This document shows positions 41,958 through 54,409 of a DNA stretch of 64,000 nucleotides, piece by piece. A program made the translations under genes and the position numbers. Numbering within the stretch: the stretch's first letter is position 1; every line of letters starts with the position of its first letter. This DNA is from Pycnopodia helianthoides (lineage: Eukaryota; Echinodermata; Asteroidea; Forcipulatida; Asteriidae). The stretch lies in NCBI GenBank assembly GCA_032158295.1, contig CM063245.1, forward strand, positions 2,776,700-2,840,699, written 5' to 3'. A model generated the notes under the pieces. That model searched no databases. It was not told the DNA's origin and was given only the letters and a program-made list of their open reading frames with translations.

Positions 41958-42319
41958 TTAAAGGTAGTGTACACTTTTGGTAACAGCTCAAAATCGGGGT
42001 CCACATTTTGTGTGAGTCAACATATGCATGAATAAACAAACCTGTGAAAGTTTGAGCTCAATTGGTCATCGAGGTCACGAGAAATTAGTGAAAAGAGACC
42101 TTACGTGTTTTTTTTTTTTTTTTTTTTTTCAAACATCGAGTTTTTATCACGCGTGATAAAAACTATTGTTTTACTAATTTCTCAGAAACGATAGCATTTG
42201 AGGCAGAAATATTTTAAGGAACCCTTTCTACCATTACTTACTTTAAATCATGTAAGATATGTGTGATTTTGTGAACCTTTGTGTTTCTCGATCTTACCAA
42301 TAGTGTACAGGGCCTTTAA
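41958..42319 (+). mobile_element. MITE family F3, full-length copy
   Basis: Begins TTAAAGGTAGTGTACACTTTTGG and ends CCAATAGTGTACAGGGCCTTTAA. Core TTTGAGCTCAATTGGTCATC plus GAGGTCACGAGAAATTAGTG. It has a perfect 22-bp palindrome at 42141-42162 whose half is TTTTTATCACG. A T22 run precedes the palindrome. Confidence 0.88.
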
Positions 42320-42759
42320 GTTCAACTTACAAACAAAAATCAAGCAAGGAATTTGAAACCTGATTAGCTTGTATTTCCAAGCTTCCTAGTCGTGTATACG
42401 TAAATCACACCTTTTTATAATGGGTGGACCACACTCAAACAAATTACCAACAAGCCCAGCCTCGTCTCGATTGAGGGTTTATACAGAATTTTATCAAAAC
42501 CCATTCGGAGATTCACAAGGACGGACACGGATGGGCTATTTCGTGTCCTCAGTTGGTCAAGTTTTGACAAAGATAATATTTTCACAACGGACTAACCCCC
42601 CAGGGGTTGACAGACTTAGCATAATTGGAACGATTGACTTACAACAAAAGGAAATACCACAAACTTGTTGAAAGCAAAATACAGGGGTTGGTAATTTTTC
42701 TGGAAAAAAATGATTAATTTCGATCTGAAGGCTCACCTACTTTTAACCAGCACTGCAGT

Positions 42760-43260
42760 GAGGGAACAGTTTGGATGCAACGCAGTTGTGGTTTGTTGTG
42801 ACCACATGCTGATAAGCTTTTTCCGTAGTTTAGGAGGGTTTGTTTTGCGTTTTCTTTATTTGAGAGTTTTGTTTACATGTCCATGTGTTGCCTTGGTTAC
42901 TTGAAGCTTATTTGCTTGCTTAACCCTCCTACTGTCAGTGACTCTTGGCAACATTTTCCAGTGAGTTGACCAACCATTTGAAACCATTTGACTGCCAAGG
43001 TTGTGTATGGTGGCACAACTGTGCACAGAACTAACTGTGTTCTGTGTACATGCATTCCCTCATGGTATCATATTGCAGGCAGGCATAGTTTATCTATCAT
43101 TCAAAACCACTTGAATGGTATTGAATGGTCAGACAGCAAGAGGGTTAATAATAGTTACAGTTTTTATAATTTGGTTTCATCTACCTGTACATTTGGACAC
43201 ACCGATTTTTGTACACAAAATATGCTGGCAGAGTTTTGTCCTGCCCCCTTCTAACCATGC
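42760..43260 (+). repeat. Dispersed repeat R11, copy 2
   Basis: Longer homologue of 6890-7160, ending GAGTTTTGTCCTGCCCCCTT and CTAACCATG. The rest of 42320-44425 has no gene; fragments of F6 lie at ~43349-43375 and 44040-44186 (ending AATTGGGCCC). Confidence 0.55.
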
Positions 43261-44425
43261 GCTGACCAGTGTATATACGGTGTGGTTAAGACAATGGTAA
43301 TTTAAATGCTGACAGCGGCCCTTACTGCAGGGTTAAATTTTATATCAGGGCTCAATTTCATAGAGCTCCCTGCGTGACACCGAACTTCTGTCCGTTTGTA
43401 TTAGCGTGTAATTCATTATTTTGGAGAACCCAATCACTTTCAAATGGCCAAAAACCTTTAAATATAGACCCTTTTGACTAAAAAAACAAACAAATTCAAG
43501 CACAAATTATATGAGCCCACGTTTGTCTCTGTGTAGATTTTATACCACATGGTTCAATTCACCTAGCAGTGGCCATTAGCCCCAGTGATGAATAATTGTT
43601 GTACAATCCTCAGGGAATTCGGGAGAGCTGGTCATTGATGGATTTTTTTTTTTTTTTTTGAAAAAGACCCCGGATAGTAACGAGACATTTACCATGCTAG
43701 TTGGCTATGGTGTAGATGGGGAAGTTGTAATGTTTTTAGATTTAAAAAAAAAAATAACTAAAAAGGCAGAGTACTGATTATTTAAATAAAAACGGATTGT
43801 TGATCACAGTACGATGGCATCACGCAGGGTTTTTTAAGCAGAAAATATTGCTTAATAATGTGACGGTCAAGAAATTTGATGAATGTTAAAAGTTAATCGA
43901 GATACTGATGTTCAACGAAGACCTCACCACACATTCATGTCTTCGTCTCTTACAGAAATAAAGGTCACTCAATTAAAAGAGAACAAACTGCCGAAGCCTC
44001 TATCCTTTTTTTAGACTCCAAGATTAGAGAGGGTCACAATAAATTTCTGCTGAGCAGAAATGAGCAGGGTACAGTCACAAATAGTATATGTGACGTGGTA
44101 TTTTGGCTGGTAACCTTATTTCTGGTAAGCATAATTTGGTTGTGCTTAGATACTTTTTGTGCTTAGGAAGATCTAATAATTGGGCCCAGAACAAAATTAA
44201 CAACAACTAAAAAATCCGTCTTGGATACTAACAACGGGAAAATAGCATTTATGCGAACCCCCAAAACACCACGGCTTATTTCCATTGCAGCAATCGAAAT
44301 AAATAATGAGCATGTGAATAGGCACTAAATTCCTTACATAACATAAACCGTTGTTTTAGCCCTTGAAAGCAGATCACCTAAATATATTTGGGATCTTTCC
44401 GTCGTTGTCGACAATCAAGTTTTAG

Positions 44426-44975
44426 CCGAGTACTGGGTACTTTCGAGTACAAAAGTGGCACTGAGGTACTTTACGACGGGGAGTATTTTGCTGGCCCATA
44501 AGTACAAGTACAAGTACCTCCGAAACGGTACTCGATTATTACTCGAGTACGAGTACCTCCAAAACGGTACTTAGTATACTCGAGTACGCGTACCTCCAAA
44601 ACGGTACTCGATTATTACTCGAGTACGAGTACCTCCAAAACGGTACTTAGTATACTCGAGTACGCGTACCTCCAAAACGGTACTCGATTATTACTCGAGT
44701 ACGAGTACCTCCAAAACGATACTTAGCATACTCGAGTACGTATACCTCCAACGCGGTACTCGATTATTACTCGAGTACGAGAACCTCCAAAACGGTACTT
44801 AGTATACTCGAGTACGCGTACCTCCAAAACGGTACTCGATTATTACTCGAGTACGAGTACCTCTAAAAAGGTACTTTGTACTCGAGTACGTATACCGACA
44901 AAACGGTATTTAAATAGTACTCGAGTACGACTAGGAGTACGAGTATCGTACTCGAGTACGAGTACCGAGTATCAC
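44426..44975. repeat. ~76-bp dimeric palindromic satellite (ACTCGAGTACGAGTACC)
   Basis: Two alternating half-units, GTACTCGATTATTACTCGAG/TACGAGTACCTCCAAAACG (~39 bp) and GTACTTAGTATACTCGAG/TACGCGTACCTCCAAAACG (~37 bp), repeat about four to five times, then decay. Each half contains the self-complementary GTACTCGAGTAC or TACTCGAGTA, so either strand can form many short hairpins. Confidence 0.92.
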
Positions 44976-45239
44976 AACACTGGAACTTACCAGTTTGTTT
45001 TCTGCAAGACCGATTAATGTTACACTAATCTGTTCCATCTATCCATTATAGCAGACGTTGTCTTGCGCTCCCTCCTACCCCTCGCTCAAATGACTTTTTA
45101 AAAGAAATACAAAGTACATCGAGTACATTCGCGTCGTTTATTATCAATGAAATTCGTACTTCCAAAATAACCAATTATAACTTTTAAAAAAGGCGTTCCC
45201 CCCGAAGTACAATTTAGCTCTGATAATTCAAAATGTTTC

Positions 45240-45602
45240 CCCCTTTAAAGGGAGGGTATACCTTTAAAACTTACTTGGTAGGAAGCACTGCAGCTGATGA
45301 TAATGTAAACAACTTTGAAAAATCGTTCCCTTCTAAGGAATCTGGTTTTAGAGAAAGGGGTTTAATAAACAATTAATCTGAGAAACGTTTCATGCAGAAA
45401 TGGTTCTCAAATATTTTTGTATTCCAACTAAGGATGATTCTTGTGGACAGAACCGCTCCAGATTTTCGGTAAAAACTCAAAAACGCTATCCATCTTTTGA
45501 AAAGAAATTTTCACAGATTAGTTCTATTGTGTATAGATACATTTATATGGGACTGAGAAAATTGAAAGGTTGAAAAAACCAGACGGATACTTTACCTTTA
45601 AG
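45240..45602 (-). mobile_element. MITE family F8-like diverged copy
   Basis: Begins TTTAAAGGGAGGGTATACCTTT and ends GATACTTTACCTTTAA. The interior has GAAACGTTTCATGCAGAAATGGTTCTC, AACCGCTCCAGATTTTCGG and TTTTCACAGATTAG, the F8 words in reverse orientation. Confidence 0.55.
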
Positions 45603-46240
45603 TACGATCTATAGGGTAGGGTTGTCTACCATGACACCCACCCCCCCCCCCCCCCACCCCGGGCCGTTTCTACCCGGAATTTGACTGAACTTAACCCTGA
45701 AATGTCAATATGCAAGGCTGCCCATTGCAACTCAATAACTTTCAAGTTGATATTTTTGTTGTTGAAAAAAAAAAAAATACTGTAAAATACAAGGTTACAG
45801 ATGAAATTCAATTGGTATTTTCCTGCGGCTTTAGAAATCAGTTACTCCGTGGCTGAAAGCCGAGACAAATAGGTTTCTGCTTCCTTTGTTGTTGAATTTT
45901 CACAAGTTTTTTGTTTTGTTTGAAAGGGTCATACAGTCACAAGATATAATCGCCTGATCACAGCGGGCCAGTAAACTACATCGAAGACTGAATTGGCAAA
46001 ACGCCACTGACCCCTTGCGAGCCCGTCACACGCAGCGACCGGGCCACACTCCCAATTGTTTACACCCCTCTGGAGACGTCTTGTGTTCTTTCCTTTTGTC
46101 CCTGTACTTTACATCCTCGCATAGACTTTGTACACGACATTCCTCGTGGAGCACCCCGGTCTTTAGAATTCCCCTATGGAGACCTTTTCTTTTCCCTTTT
46201 TTGTTTTGTTTTGTTCTCGGTCTCCATAAGGTAGCAAATA

Positions 46241-46629
46241 TTAAAGGAACATTACAAATTGGTAAGAAAAAACTTGTAAAATATACTTTTTGGTCACAGA
46301 TTTACATAAAACTTACACGGTCTAATGATGATGATAGTAAAAAAACATCCCTTGAAATATTTCTGTCTGAAATGCCATATTTGATGAGAAATGAATAAAC
46401 TAATTTTCCGATTGGAGTTTATCGCTCAGTGAGCGTTTTATTCAGTTGTTGAATCTATATGATTTCATGCAAATGTGTAATCGGTTTTTCACTTTTTTCT
46501 CGTGACCCAGATGGCCATCGATCTCAACTTCTACAGGTTTGTCAGTTTATGTATATAGTGGGTTACATAAAGTGCTTACACTGCCAGCAACTGTTTTGTT
46601 AGCAAAAACAATTCTGTATGTTCCTGTAA
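46241..46629 (-). mobile_element. MITE family F1, full-length copy (reverse)
   Basis: Begins TTAAAGGAACATTACAAATTGG and ends CAATTCTGTATGTTCCTGTAA. The core is in reverse orientation (CGTGACCCAGATGGCCATCG). It lies between two copies of a local duplication (46124-46238 and 46699-46796, sharing ACTTTGTACACRACATTCCT and CGTGGAGCACCC). Confidence 0.88.
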
Positions 46630-46796
46630 AGCATACTTTCAAATTTGTTTAAATCCCGTGGTGGATATCTGTTGTTGTTTCCTTAATCCCGATCCTTTTA
46701 TATACTTTGTACACAACATTCCTCGTGGAGCACCCAAGTCTTTTTATTTCCCCTGTCGAGATTTGTATTATTATTATTTTGGGGTCCTCATTCTCC

Positions 46797-47183
46797 TTAA
46801 AGACACTGGACACCTTTGGTAATTGTCAAAGACCAGTCTTCTCACTTGGTGTATCTCAACATATGCACAAAATAACAAACCTGTGAAAATTTGAACTCAA
46901 TTGGTCGTCGAAGTTGCGGAATAATAATGGAAGAAAAAAAAACCTGTCACACGAAGTTGTGTGCTTTCAGATGCTTGATTTCGAGACCTCACGCGTGAGG
47001 TCTCAAAATCAATTCAAATATTTTACTGAGAAATTACTTCTTTCTCAAAAACTACGTTGCTTCAGAGGGAGCCGTTTCTCACAATGTTTAATACTATCAA
47101 CAGCTCTCCATTGTTCGTTGCCAAGTAAGTTTTTATGCTAACAATTATTTTGAGTAATTACCAATAGTGTCCAGTGCCTTTAA
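46797..47183 (+). mobile_element. MITE family F2, copy 2
   Basis: Nearly identical to 37877-38263, with terminal sequences AAGACACTGGACACCTTTGG and CCAATAGTGTCCAGTGCCTT and the same perfect 22-bp palindrome at 46983-47004. Confidence 0.9.
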
Positions 47184-47575
47184 AAGCACAGTACACGTTT
47201 GGTAATTGGAGCCTACTGATTGTGTTAATCTATTATAAATGTAGGTACATACAATAAAACTAACCTGTGAAAATTTCACTTCAAAAGGCGGTCGCGTTTT
47301 TAAGATATCACCGAAAAACCGGAGCGAATATTCCACGCAGGAAGAATATTCCCCATAGGAATACACAGTCTGAGAAGCGTTTCTGACAGAAAACGCTTCT
47401 CAGATACAAATCTTGGGGAATGAAAAGTGATATATTTTCCATAACCGTAGTACTTCGAAGTTAAAAGTTCCTCAAAATTCATTATACTACCCAAGGCTGC
47501 TGTACTTCTTACCAAGTAAGTCTTTATTGCCATTAATTTTCAGAGTCATTACCAAAATGTGTAATGTTCATTTAA
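47180..47575 (+). mobile_element. MITE family F8, copy 2, abutting F2 and F3
   Basis: Begins TTAAAAGCACAGTACACGTTTGG and ends CAAAATGTGTAATGTTCATTTAA. The interior CAAAAGGCGGTCGCGTTTTT, AAGATATCACCGAAAA and the hairpin TGAGAAGCGTTTC..AAACGCTTCTCAG match copy 1. Confidence 0.7.
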
Positions 47576-47905
47576 AGGCCCTGTACACTATTGGTAAGAT
47601 CGAAAAACAAAATGTTCACAGATTCACACATAACTTTCATGATTTAAAGAAAGTAATGGTAGAAAGGGTTCCTTAAAATATTTCTGCCTAAAATGCTATC
47701 GAAACGAGTAAAACAAAAGTAATTATCGCGCGCGATAATTTGAAAAAACAGAAAACACATAAAATCTCTTTTCACTATTTTCTCGTGACCTCGATGACCA
47801 ATTGAGCTCAAACTTTCACAGGTTTGTTTGTTCATGCATATGTTTAATCACACAAAATGTGGACACTGATTTTGAGCTGTTACCAAAAGTGTACAATACC
47901 TTTAA
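47572..47905 (-). mobile_element. MITE family F3 copy (reverse)
   Basis: Begins TTAAAGGCCCTGTACACTATTGG and ends ACCAAAAGTGTACAATACCTTTAA, with a perfect 20-bp palindrome at 47721-47740 whose half is AATTATCGCG. Closest to 60157-60498. Confidence 0.88.
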
Positions 47906-48281
47906 GGTTAAGCGAATATTAAAACACGCTATTCACTTTTGGAGTCGACAGGGAATCGTGTAAACGCCTTGCTGTCTGAACTTATCGTATAACACACAGT
48001 GACATTGACTTCTAAAATGGCTTTACCAAGATATTTTGATGATTAATGACGTCCCGGTGTACTTTTCTTGGTGTGATTTTTTGACGCTGAATTTTGGAAT
48101 GCCTTTGATAATATGGAAATCTTTAATCAGATGATAGCCATACAGATGCAACGACGTTGTTTTACAGGCTCTCAAAATGGGAGCAGAACAAAAAGATATT
48201 ATGTCGGAGTGTATGTTAATTTATAAAGTGCCCGATATGGGGACAGAGGACACACCGTAATTTCCTCTTGTACAGGAGTAC

Positions 48282-48385
48282 CCCCCCCCCCCCTCATCTA
48301 AAGAAGTCCTGAGATTCCGAGAAAACATTGAAGACACAATAGAGGGGGGTATACCTCAGTGCCCCATATCGAGCACCAAAATGTA
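48282..48385 (+). repeat. Dispersed repeat R13, copy 3
   Basis: C run, then AAGTCCTGAGATTCCGAG, GAAGACACAATAGAGGGGGG and CATATCGAGCACCAAAATG. The flanks from 47906 to 49217 show no gene. Confidence 0.6.
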
Positions 48386-49217
48386 TAAAGTGACTTGCTA
48401 CGGTAAAACGACTACCCGTGAGGCATATTACATTATTTCTTTCATTTTTTTTAAAGGTCTGTGAAATTTTCGGGAAGCAGGGCGAGTTGCCCTAAAACCC
48501 CAAATCTCATACGTCATTTTAAAACCTATTCTCAAACCTTCACCCTGCATATCTCATCAAGCCCCGCCCCTCCAAACGAACCACAGGGTGTACCAGTGGA
48601 CACAAAACTAACAGTGTCCATCGATTATCTCCGAATCGAAATTAGGCTTCCCCATCGATCATTGACCTTACACTGTTGACCTCTTACACACCCTCAGAAG
48701 AAAAAAGAAAAACAAAATTTAAGCCGTCGCTTATTCATTGTAAACATTGGTGCCCCAACCATTTTTCAATCTGGACTTTTGAGATTAAGAATTACCAGAG
48801 TAAAATGTTACATTTATCAGCTTTTATGTTATAATTTCAATGTTTTTTTTAAACTATGGCTCCATTTAAACGTAGACAATGTTTGTTTTTTTTTTGTTTT
48901 TTACATTCACGTAATATCATCATATTAAAAAAGAAGTAAATGGCACAACAGGAGCGCTGAAAAGGGGCTTGCTTAAGAAAAATGCAACAGGAAACGACAG
49001 TTTCAATTGGCCAGAACTGCCCCCTAGAAAATAATTGTGCACCCCCCTTGTACCCCTAAAATGTCACCCTGGTTTCAGCGCAGGTTCACGGGGAAGAACA
49101 AAGGGAAAGACAATGAAAGAGAATAACAAAAACAAAAAGAATTGTCGACAAAAGCAACAATAATTGGGGTACTGTACACGAGTGCTACCCTACAAAATGT
49201 GAGTCATGGAATCAAGT

Positions 49218-49609
49218 TTAAAGGAACATTACAGAATTGGTAAGAAAAAAACTTGTAAAATATACTTTTGATCACAGATTTACATAAAACTAACACGGTC
49301 TAATGATGATGATATTAAAATCATCCCTTGAAATATTTCTGTCTGAAATGCCATATTTGATGAGAAATTAATAAACTAATTTTCCGATTGGAGTTTATCG
49401 CTCAGTGAGCGTTTTTATTCAGTTGTTGAATCTAATGATTTCATGCAAATGTGTAATCGGTTTTTCACTATTTTCTCGTGACCCAGTTGGCCGATCGATC
49501 TCAAACTTCTACAGGTTTGTCAGTTTATGTATATGGTGGATTACATAAAGTGCTTACACTGCCAGCAACTGTTTTGTTAGCAAAAACCAATTCTGTAATG
49601 TTCCTTTAA
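49218..49609 (-). mobile_element. MITE family F1, full-length copy (reverse)
   Basis: TTAA-flanked with both terminal repeats. It matches 51454-51847 closely in reverse orientation, including the CGCTCAGTGAGCG centre. Confidence 0.9.
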
Positions 49610-51329
49610 AACATTATGTTACGAAATATTCTAAGTGGAAATTCAGCATGTGCAATTTGACGATTAATTTGTTTGCTTTGGATACAGCAAGTAGCACCAA
49701 TATTGAAAGGCCAGAGGTGCTTGGAGGGATACAGTGTATAACAAAATATAAAAAAGTTAAATAATAGATTGCACCGAACACTTTACACAAACCTATTCTC
49801 TATTATCTTACCCGTTGCGGATTTCCACGCCAGTGGTTTGACTGTATTGGTGGGGTGAATGGGAGTAAGTTCAGTCACGCTCCCCCTGTTGTGTTGTAGT
49901 TCACACTTCACTTGATCTACAGTTAGCACTTTTCACTTTCGTCTGGTCTTCCTTTCTCCCTGCCCAAGGGCTCTGGCCAGAGTTGGCGCCTCCAGATCCC
50001 AAAAATACAAATGGCATGGGATATTAAGGATCCAAAGGAAAGACGTGCTTTTTTTGTGAATGGTGACGAACAAATTGTCCAACATTATTGTGAAGTGAAC
50101 ACTTTTATTAACACACGACTGGAGTTTCCGCATATATCGGTATCGATGCGTTGTCGTTTTATTTCTTCTCAAGACAGTCAGAAGTTCTATGTGGCCATTG
50201 ACTTTAACACCTTAGAACTCTACCATATGAAAAGGGGGGAAATTGGGTCAGTTTTATGGGAACAACTTTGCTTGGAAGTACACAGTTAGTCGCAGACCAA
50301 CAGACACTCAACCAGAAGAGCCACATTAATCATTGGTCTAAGGATTTATAAATGGCGATGCCCTATAATCTAACCAGCCAACAAGTTTAGAAACCAATGT
50401 ACACATCTACTTTATACAAATAGCAATTTCAAAACAGAACCACGAAGTTGTGTGGGGAAAATAGTACACTGGGTTGGAGTTGATATTGAGAAAGCCGTCA
50501 TCTTGTTTTTTCAGTCCACTGTATTGAAGTTCGAAATGACTTTTAAAGTGTAAACCCAAATGAAACTCCCTGCGTTTTTAATTTTTTTAAATACCCCTCT
50601 CTAATGACAAACAGTAGGCTCCCTACAAATTAAGGAGAATTACCCAAATAAAATACTGTGGGCTCTGTCTCGCTCAGAGTCGAACAGAAAAGAGAAAGGT
50701 CCAAAGATCGCGGACACAATGCATAAGAAAAGCTGCATCAGGCTCAAGAACACTGAGGGCGCACTCGGTATCCGGACACACACTTTGTTGGCAAAGTTTG
50801 GGCAAGAAAGGCGTTGTACAACTAATTACTGGAAGTTGCGATTTGTCACTGTCCCCCCCACAAGCAAAATTACGTTTCAGAGACTTCATCATCATCCAAC
50901 ACATCGACCTATGCGTAGGAATGCCCCCAAATAAAATTTAAAAAAACCTGTTGTATTAAAACGTGACGCGCGTCTCTTACAGAATCACAATGGCCGTCAC
51001 GCAGGCCGAATCTTTACAACATTTCACAAAAGATGAATATGACTTTGGAAGCGCAGTGACACGTCCCTAAATTGAAATAAACGGAAATTATGTACTTTGC
51101 CTTGTTTTTCTCTCTCTCCCTCTCCCCTCCCTCTCTATAACAAATGGTACCAAAGTTTGCGAACGGTATGGGCCGTTGAAATGTACACGTTATTGCTATT
51201 GTCAATCTTGTGTTTTTATTAACTGGGAAAAACAAGCTTCATGTTTTGTTTATGAATGAAATATAAAATATGAGTTATCACGAATGGTACCGTAACATCC
51301 ACTGCTTCGTTTTAGACAGTAGTATTTTT
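49610..51329. other. No supported gene
   Basis: A 92-codon ORF at 50011-50289 begins in a fair context but shows no domain, is overlapped by an opposite ORF and has no splice partners. The remainder is anonymous. Confidence 0.4.
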
Positions 51330-51453
51330 TTTGTTTTGGGGCTGGCCCGGTGGTTGTGGTATTTTTCTCCGTGAAAACTATCGAAGTCCCACCCGGGCTC
51401 TGCACCCATGTTCCCAGGACTTATGCTCCGCAGAGTACGCAAGTAATTATTTT

Positions 51454-51847
51454 TTAAAGGAACATTACAGAATTGGTAAGAAAAAAACTCGTAAAATATA
51501 CCTTTTGATCACAGATTTACATTAAACTTACACGGTCTAATGATGATGATAGTAGAAAACATCCCTTGAAATATTTCTGTCTGAAATGCCATATTTGATG
51601 AGAAATGAATAAACTAATTTTCCGATTTGAGTTTATCGCTCAGTGAGCGTTTTATTCGTTTGTTGAACCTATATGATTTCATGCAAATGTGTAATCGGTT
51701 TTTCACTATTTTCTCGTGACCCAGATGGCCGATCGACCTCAAACTTCTACAGGTTTGTCAGTTTATGTATATGGTGGATTACATAAAGTGCTTACACTGC
51801 CAGCAACTGTTTTGTTAGCAAAAACCAATTCTGTAATGTTCCTTTAA
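51454..51847 (-). mobile_element. MITE family F1, full-length copy (reverse)
   Basis: TTAA-flanked, both terminal repeats intact, core and palindrome present. It sits after a stretch (51338-51440) with GGCCCGGTGGTTGTGG..TCCCACCCGGG that may be a decayed SINE. Confidence 0.9.
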
Positions 51848-51941
51848 ATATCCTTTCTCAATTCAGAGTGTCCGTGATTGATAAAGTCAAAAACTAAAAC
51901 CGATTCCGAAAATCTTTCAAATTGAACCTTATATTTGTATA

Positions 51942-52323
51942 GAGGTATTACACATGATTGGTAAGGATAAAAAAAAACATCGTTTAATTTTAGTCTGAAA
52001 GCTAACTGATTATGAAGTTCATACTAGCACCTTTTTTTATGTGAAATATTTCCATCTGAAATAAATGCATATTTGAGAAAGCTGTAGCCTGAAAACCTAA
52101 AAGAACGCAACGGCTATTTTCGGTTGTTACAACCAAAAATACGGACAATGTGATTACATGCTGAATACTGTGCATGGGTTTTTTTTCACTATTTTATCCT
52201 GAATCACACAACGGATTAAGACAAACTTTTCACAGGTTTGTTATTTCATGTATAGTGATATGGTCCATCACACAAAACATGAGCACTGTAATGTGCTCTA
52301 CCAATCATGTGAAACACCTCCAG
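51942..52323 (-). mobile_element. MITE family F5 copy
   Basis: Ends GGTATTACACATGATTGGTAA and TACCAATCATGTGAAACACC are inverted. The interior TTAGTCTGAAAGCTAACTGA, GGTTGTTACAACC palindrome and TTTTCACAGGTTTGTTATTTC match 18923-19294. Confidence 0.75.
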
Positions 52324-52856
52324 GGAAAGTTTTCTGCATCGTTGTCTCGTTGACGTCAGGCTTATACTAAAATGTTGAACTTCAACACGTCGGGTTTCTG
52401 TAAATGACTTCAAAAATAAACAAACATACCTTCACCAACTTTCTTATCAACATTGGGTGTTGTTGAAGAGGCCTGTACACACTGTGCACGAGCAATGGAC
52501 TACATGATAGGCTTAACCGGGCCCTCTTGCGGAGGTATTTTCTTATATGGACACGCTCGACTTCATTAATTTGCGCGCACAAGGTCAAGGGTCGGTGGGG
52601 GCTTATTACGCTGGCACGAGTAAAATCAGAAGTTGTGGAAACTTTCCAAAGAATTGCCGGCTAGAAATTGTGTAATACGTTGTGTAAAAACTTGCACAGC
52701 AATCACCGATAATCCGGTGGGCTATGCCATGAAAAATACTCCCACTCGTATTTAAGGAGATCAATATCGAAGTTCAACATGGGGCAGTTGAAGTGCTAAT
52801 CAAAGTTCATATAGGGGCTGCTGAGCTGCTATTAGCTCCTAGAGATGACGAGATGT

Positions 52857-53237
52857 TTAAAGGAACATTACAGAATTGGTTTTTGCTAACAAAACAGTTG
52901 CTCGCAGTGTAAGCACTTTATGTAATCCACCATAAAACATAAACTGACAAACCTGTAGAAGTTTGAGATCGATCGGCCATCTGGTCACGAGAAAATAGTG
53001 AAAAACCGATTACACATTTGCATGAAATCATATGTAGATTCAACAAATGAATAAAACGCTCACTGAGCGATAAACTCCAATCGGAAAAATAGTTTATTCA
53101 TTTCTCATCAAATATGGAATTTCAGACAAATATTTCAAGGGATGTTTTCTACTTACCGTGTAAGTTTTATGTAAATCTGGGATCAAAAAGTATATTTTAC
53201 AAGTTTTGTTCTTACCAATTCTTTAATGTTCCTTTAA
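52857..53237 (+). mobile_element. MITE family F1 copy with internal deletion
   Basis: Both TTAA ends, terminal repeats and the palindrome are present. The ATCATCATCATTAGA segment near the 3' part is missing and a few bases differ (ATTCTTTAATGTTCC in the terminal repeat). Confidence 0.88.
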
Positions 53238-53507
53238 AGCCCTTTTCACACGAAAGCAATTTGGCAGGGGTTCCTTGTTTTGTTTGAGCATGGTTGTGAA
53301 ATTTAACGAGTTGCACTTCGTGTGAAAAGGACAACAATGTTTAGACTGTCCGAAGTCTCTAGTGAAATCTTCTAAAATGTTGCTGTCCTTTGTGAACAGT
53401 ATACACATTTCTGTCCTTTCACACGAAGTGCATTTTGTAAAAATTCCACAACCACGCAAAAATGAAGCAAGGGACCCTTGCTAAATTACTGTCGTGTGAA
53501 AGGGGTA
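53237..53507. repeat. Foldback with CCCTTTTCACACGAAAG arms
   Basis: The left arm GCCCTTTTCACACGAAAGCA and the right arm TGTCGTGTGAAAGGGG pair, with inner pairs CACTTCGTGTGAAAAGGAC and GTCCTTTCACACGAAGTGC around a centre near 53370. It begins in the AA of the MITE's TTAA. Confidence 0.7.
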
Positions 53508-53539
53508 TAATAAGTTCACATAGCTTATCAGGTATTATA

Positions 53540-53708
53540 CAGGATTAGTGGAACTGACAAAATAGTTCGCGGACAAAGTTCACCTTTTGGGTGATCAACC
53601 ATAATACGTGAAATAACAAAGCTGTGAAAAAAAATCTTATGTAAATCTGTGATCCAAAAGTATATTTTACAAGTTTTTTTTCTTACCAATTCTGTAATGT
53701 TCCTTTAA
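53540..53708 (+). mobile_element. Chimeric MITE fragment (F5 head, F1 tail)
   Basis: The first ~95 bases (AACTGACAAAATAGTTCGCG..GTGATCAACCAT..GAAATAACAAAGCTGTGAAAA) match F5-type sequence at 57850-57940. The rest (CTTATGTAAATCTGTGATCC to TTCCTTTAA) matches the F1 3' end. The junction is at about 53635. Confidence 0.6.
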
Positions 53709-54018
53709 ACTAAGAAACCGTGTGGCTTTGTAATTATTTATCGCACCAGGCGACTTACTGAACCCTAACAGTAACATTGAGTGAGTATTCGTTTAAATCC
53801 CCGATTAGACTGGCCACCATCATTTACCAGTCACTCTGTCATGGTACCGTTCTAAATAACCCGCAATTGACGGTTTTGCTAGTCGAATCTTGTGTTGTTA
53901 TAGTCTATTGATAAGACTTTTATAAATATTATATATATACATATATTGCATACCCTCGTCTTATGAGAAAAGTACTTTGACTGCAAATTGGCACCACAGC
54001 ACGACTCTGTGCCAAAAT

Positions 54019-54054
<36 letters not shown>

Positions 54055-54409
54055 TAACCACAAATGGATCAATTTTCTCCAAGGCCATTGAGGCCAGAGG
54101 AACAAAAATGTTCTTTTTGTGTTGATATCGATGTGCTGTCGATCATGACTGGAAAAATTACAATGTACCTTATACATTCTCTTGACATTCAGATTTTAAA
54201 ATTACAAATTTTCAAACCGAGGTAAATTACAGTTAAATCATATTTTGGTGTTTTTTTTTTTTTTAAAGACTGAATGTTACTTTTTACCGAACTCAGTTGT
54301 GATTCTGACTAAGTTGAGTTCATCCACCCCAATGCCTCGTTTTAGCAGTCGCAAAGATATTGTTCAAATTAGAAGACAAATATTTCAGTGGAAAAACACA
54401 CAGCAAGGT

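Noticed and set aside
46015..46398. 127-codon + strand frame
   Set aside because: Its second half lies inside an F1 MITE and its first half is a local duplication without conserved frame.
50011..50289. 92-codon frame with fair start context
   Set aside because: No recognised domain, overlapping open frame on the other strand and no splice or polyadenylation support.
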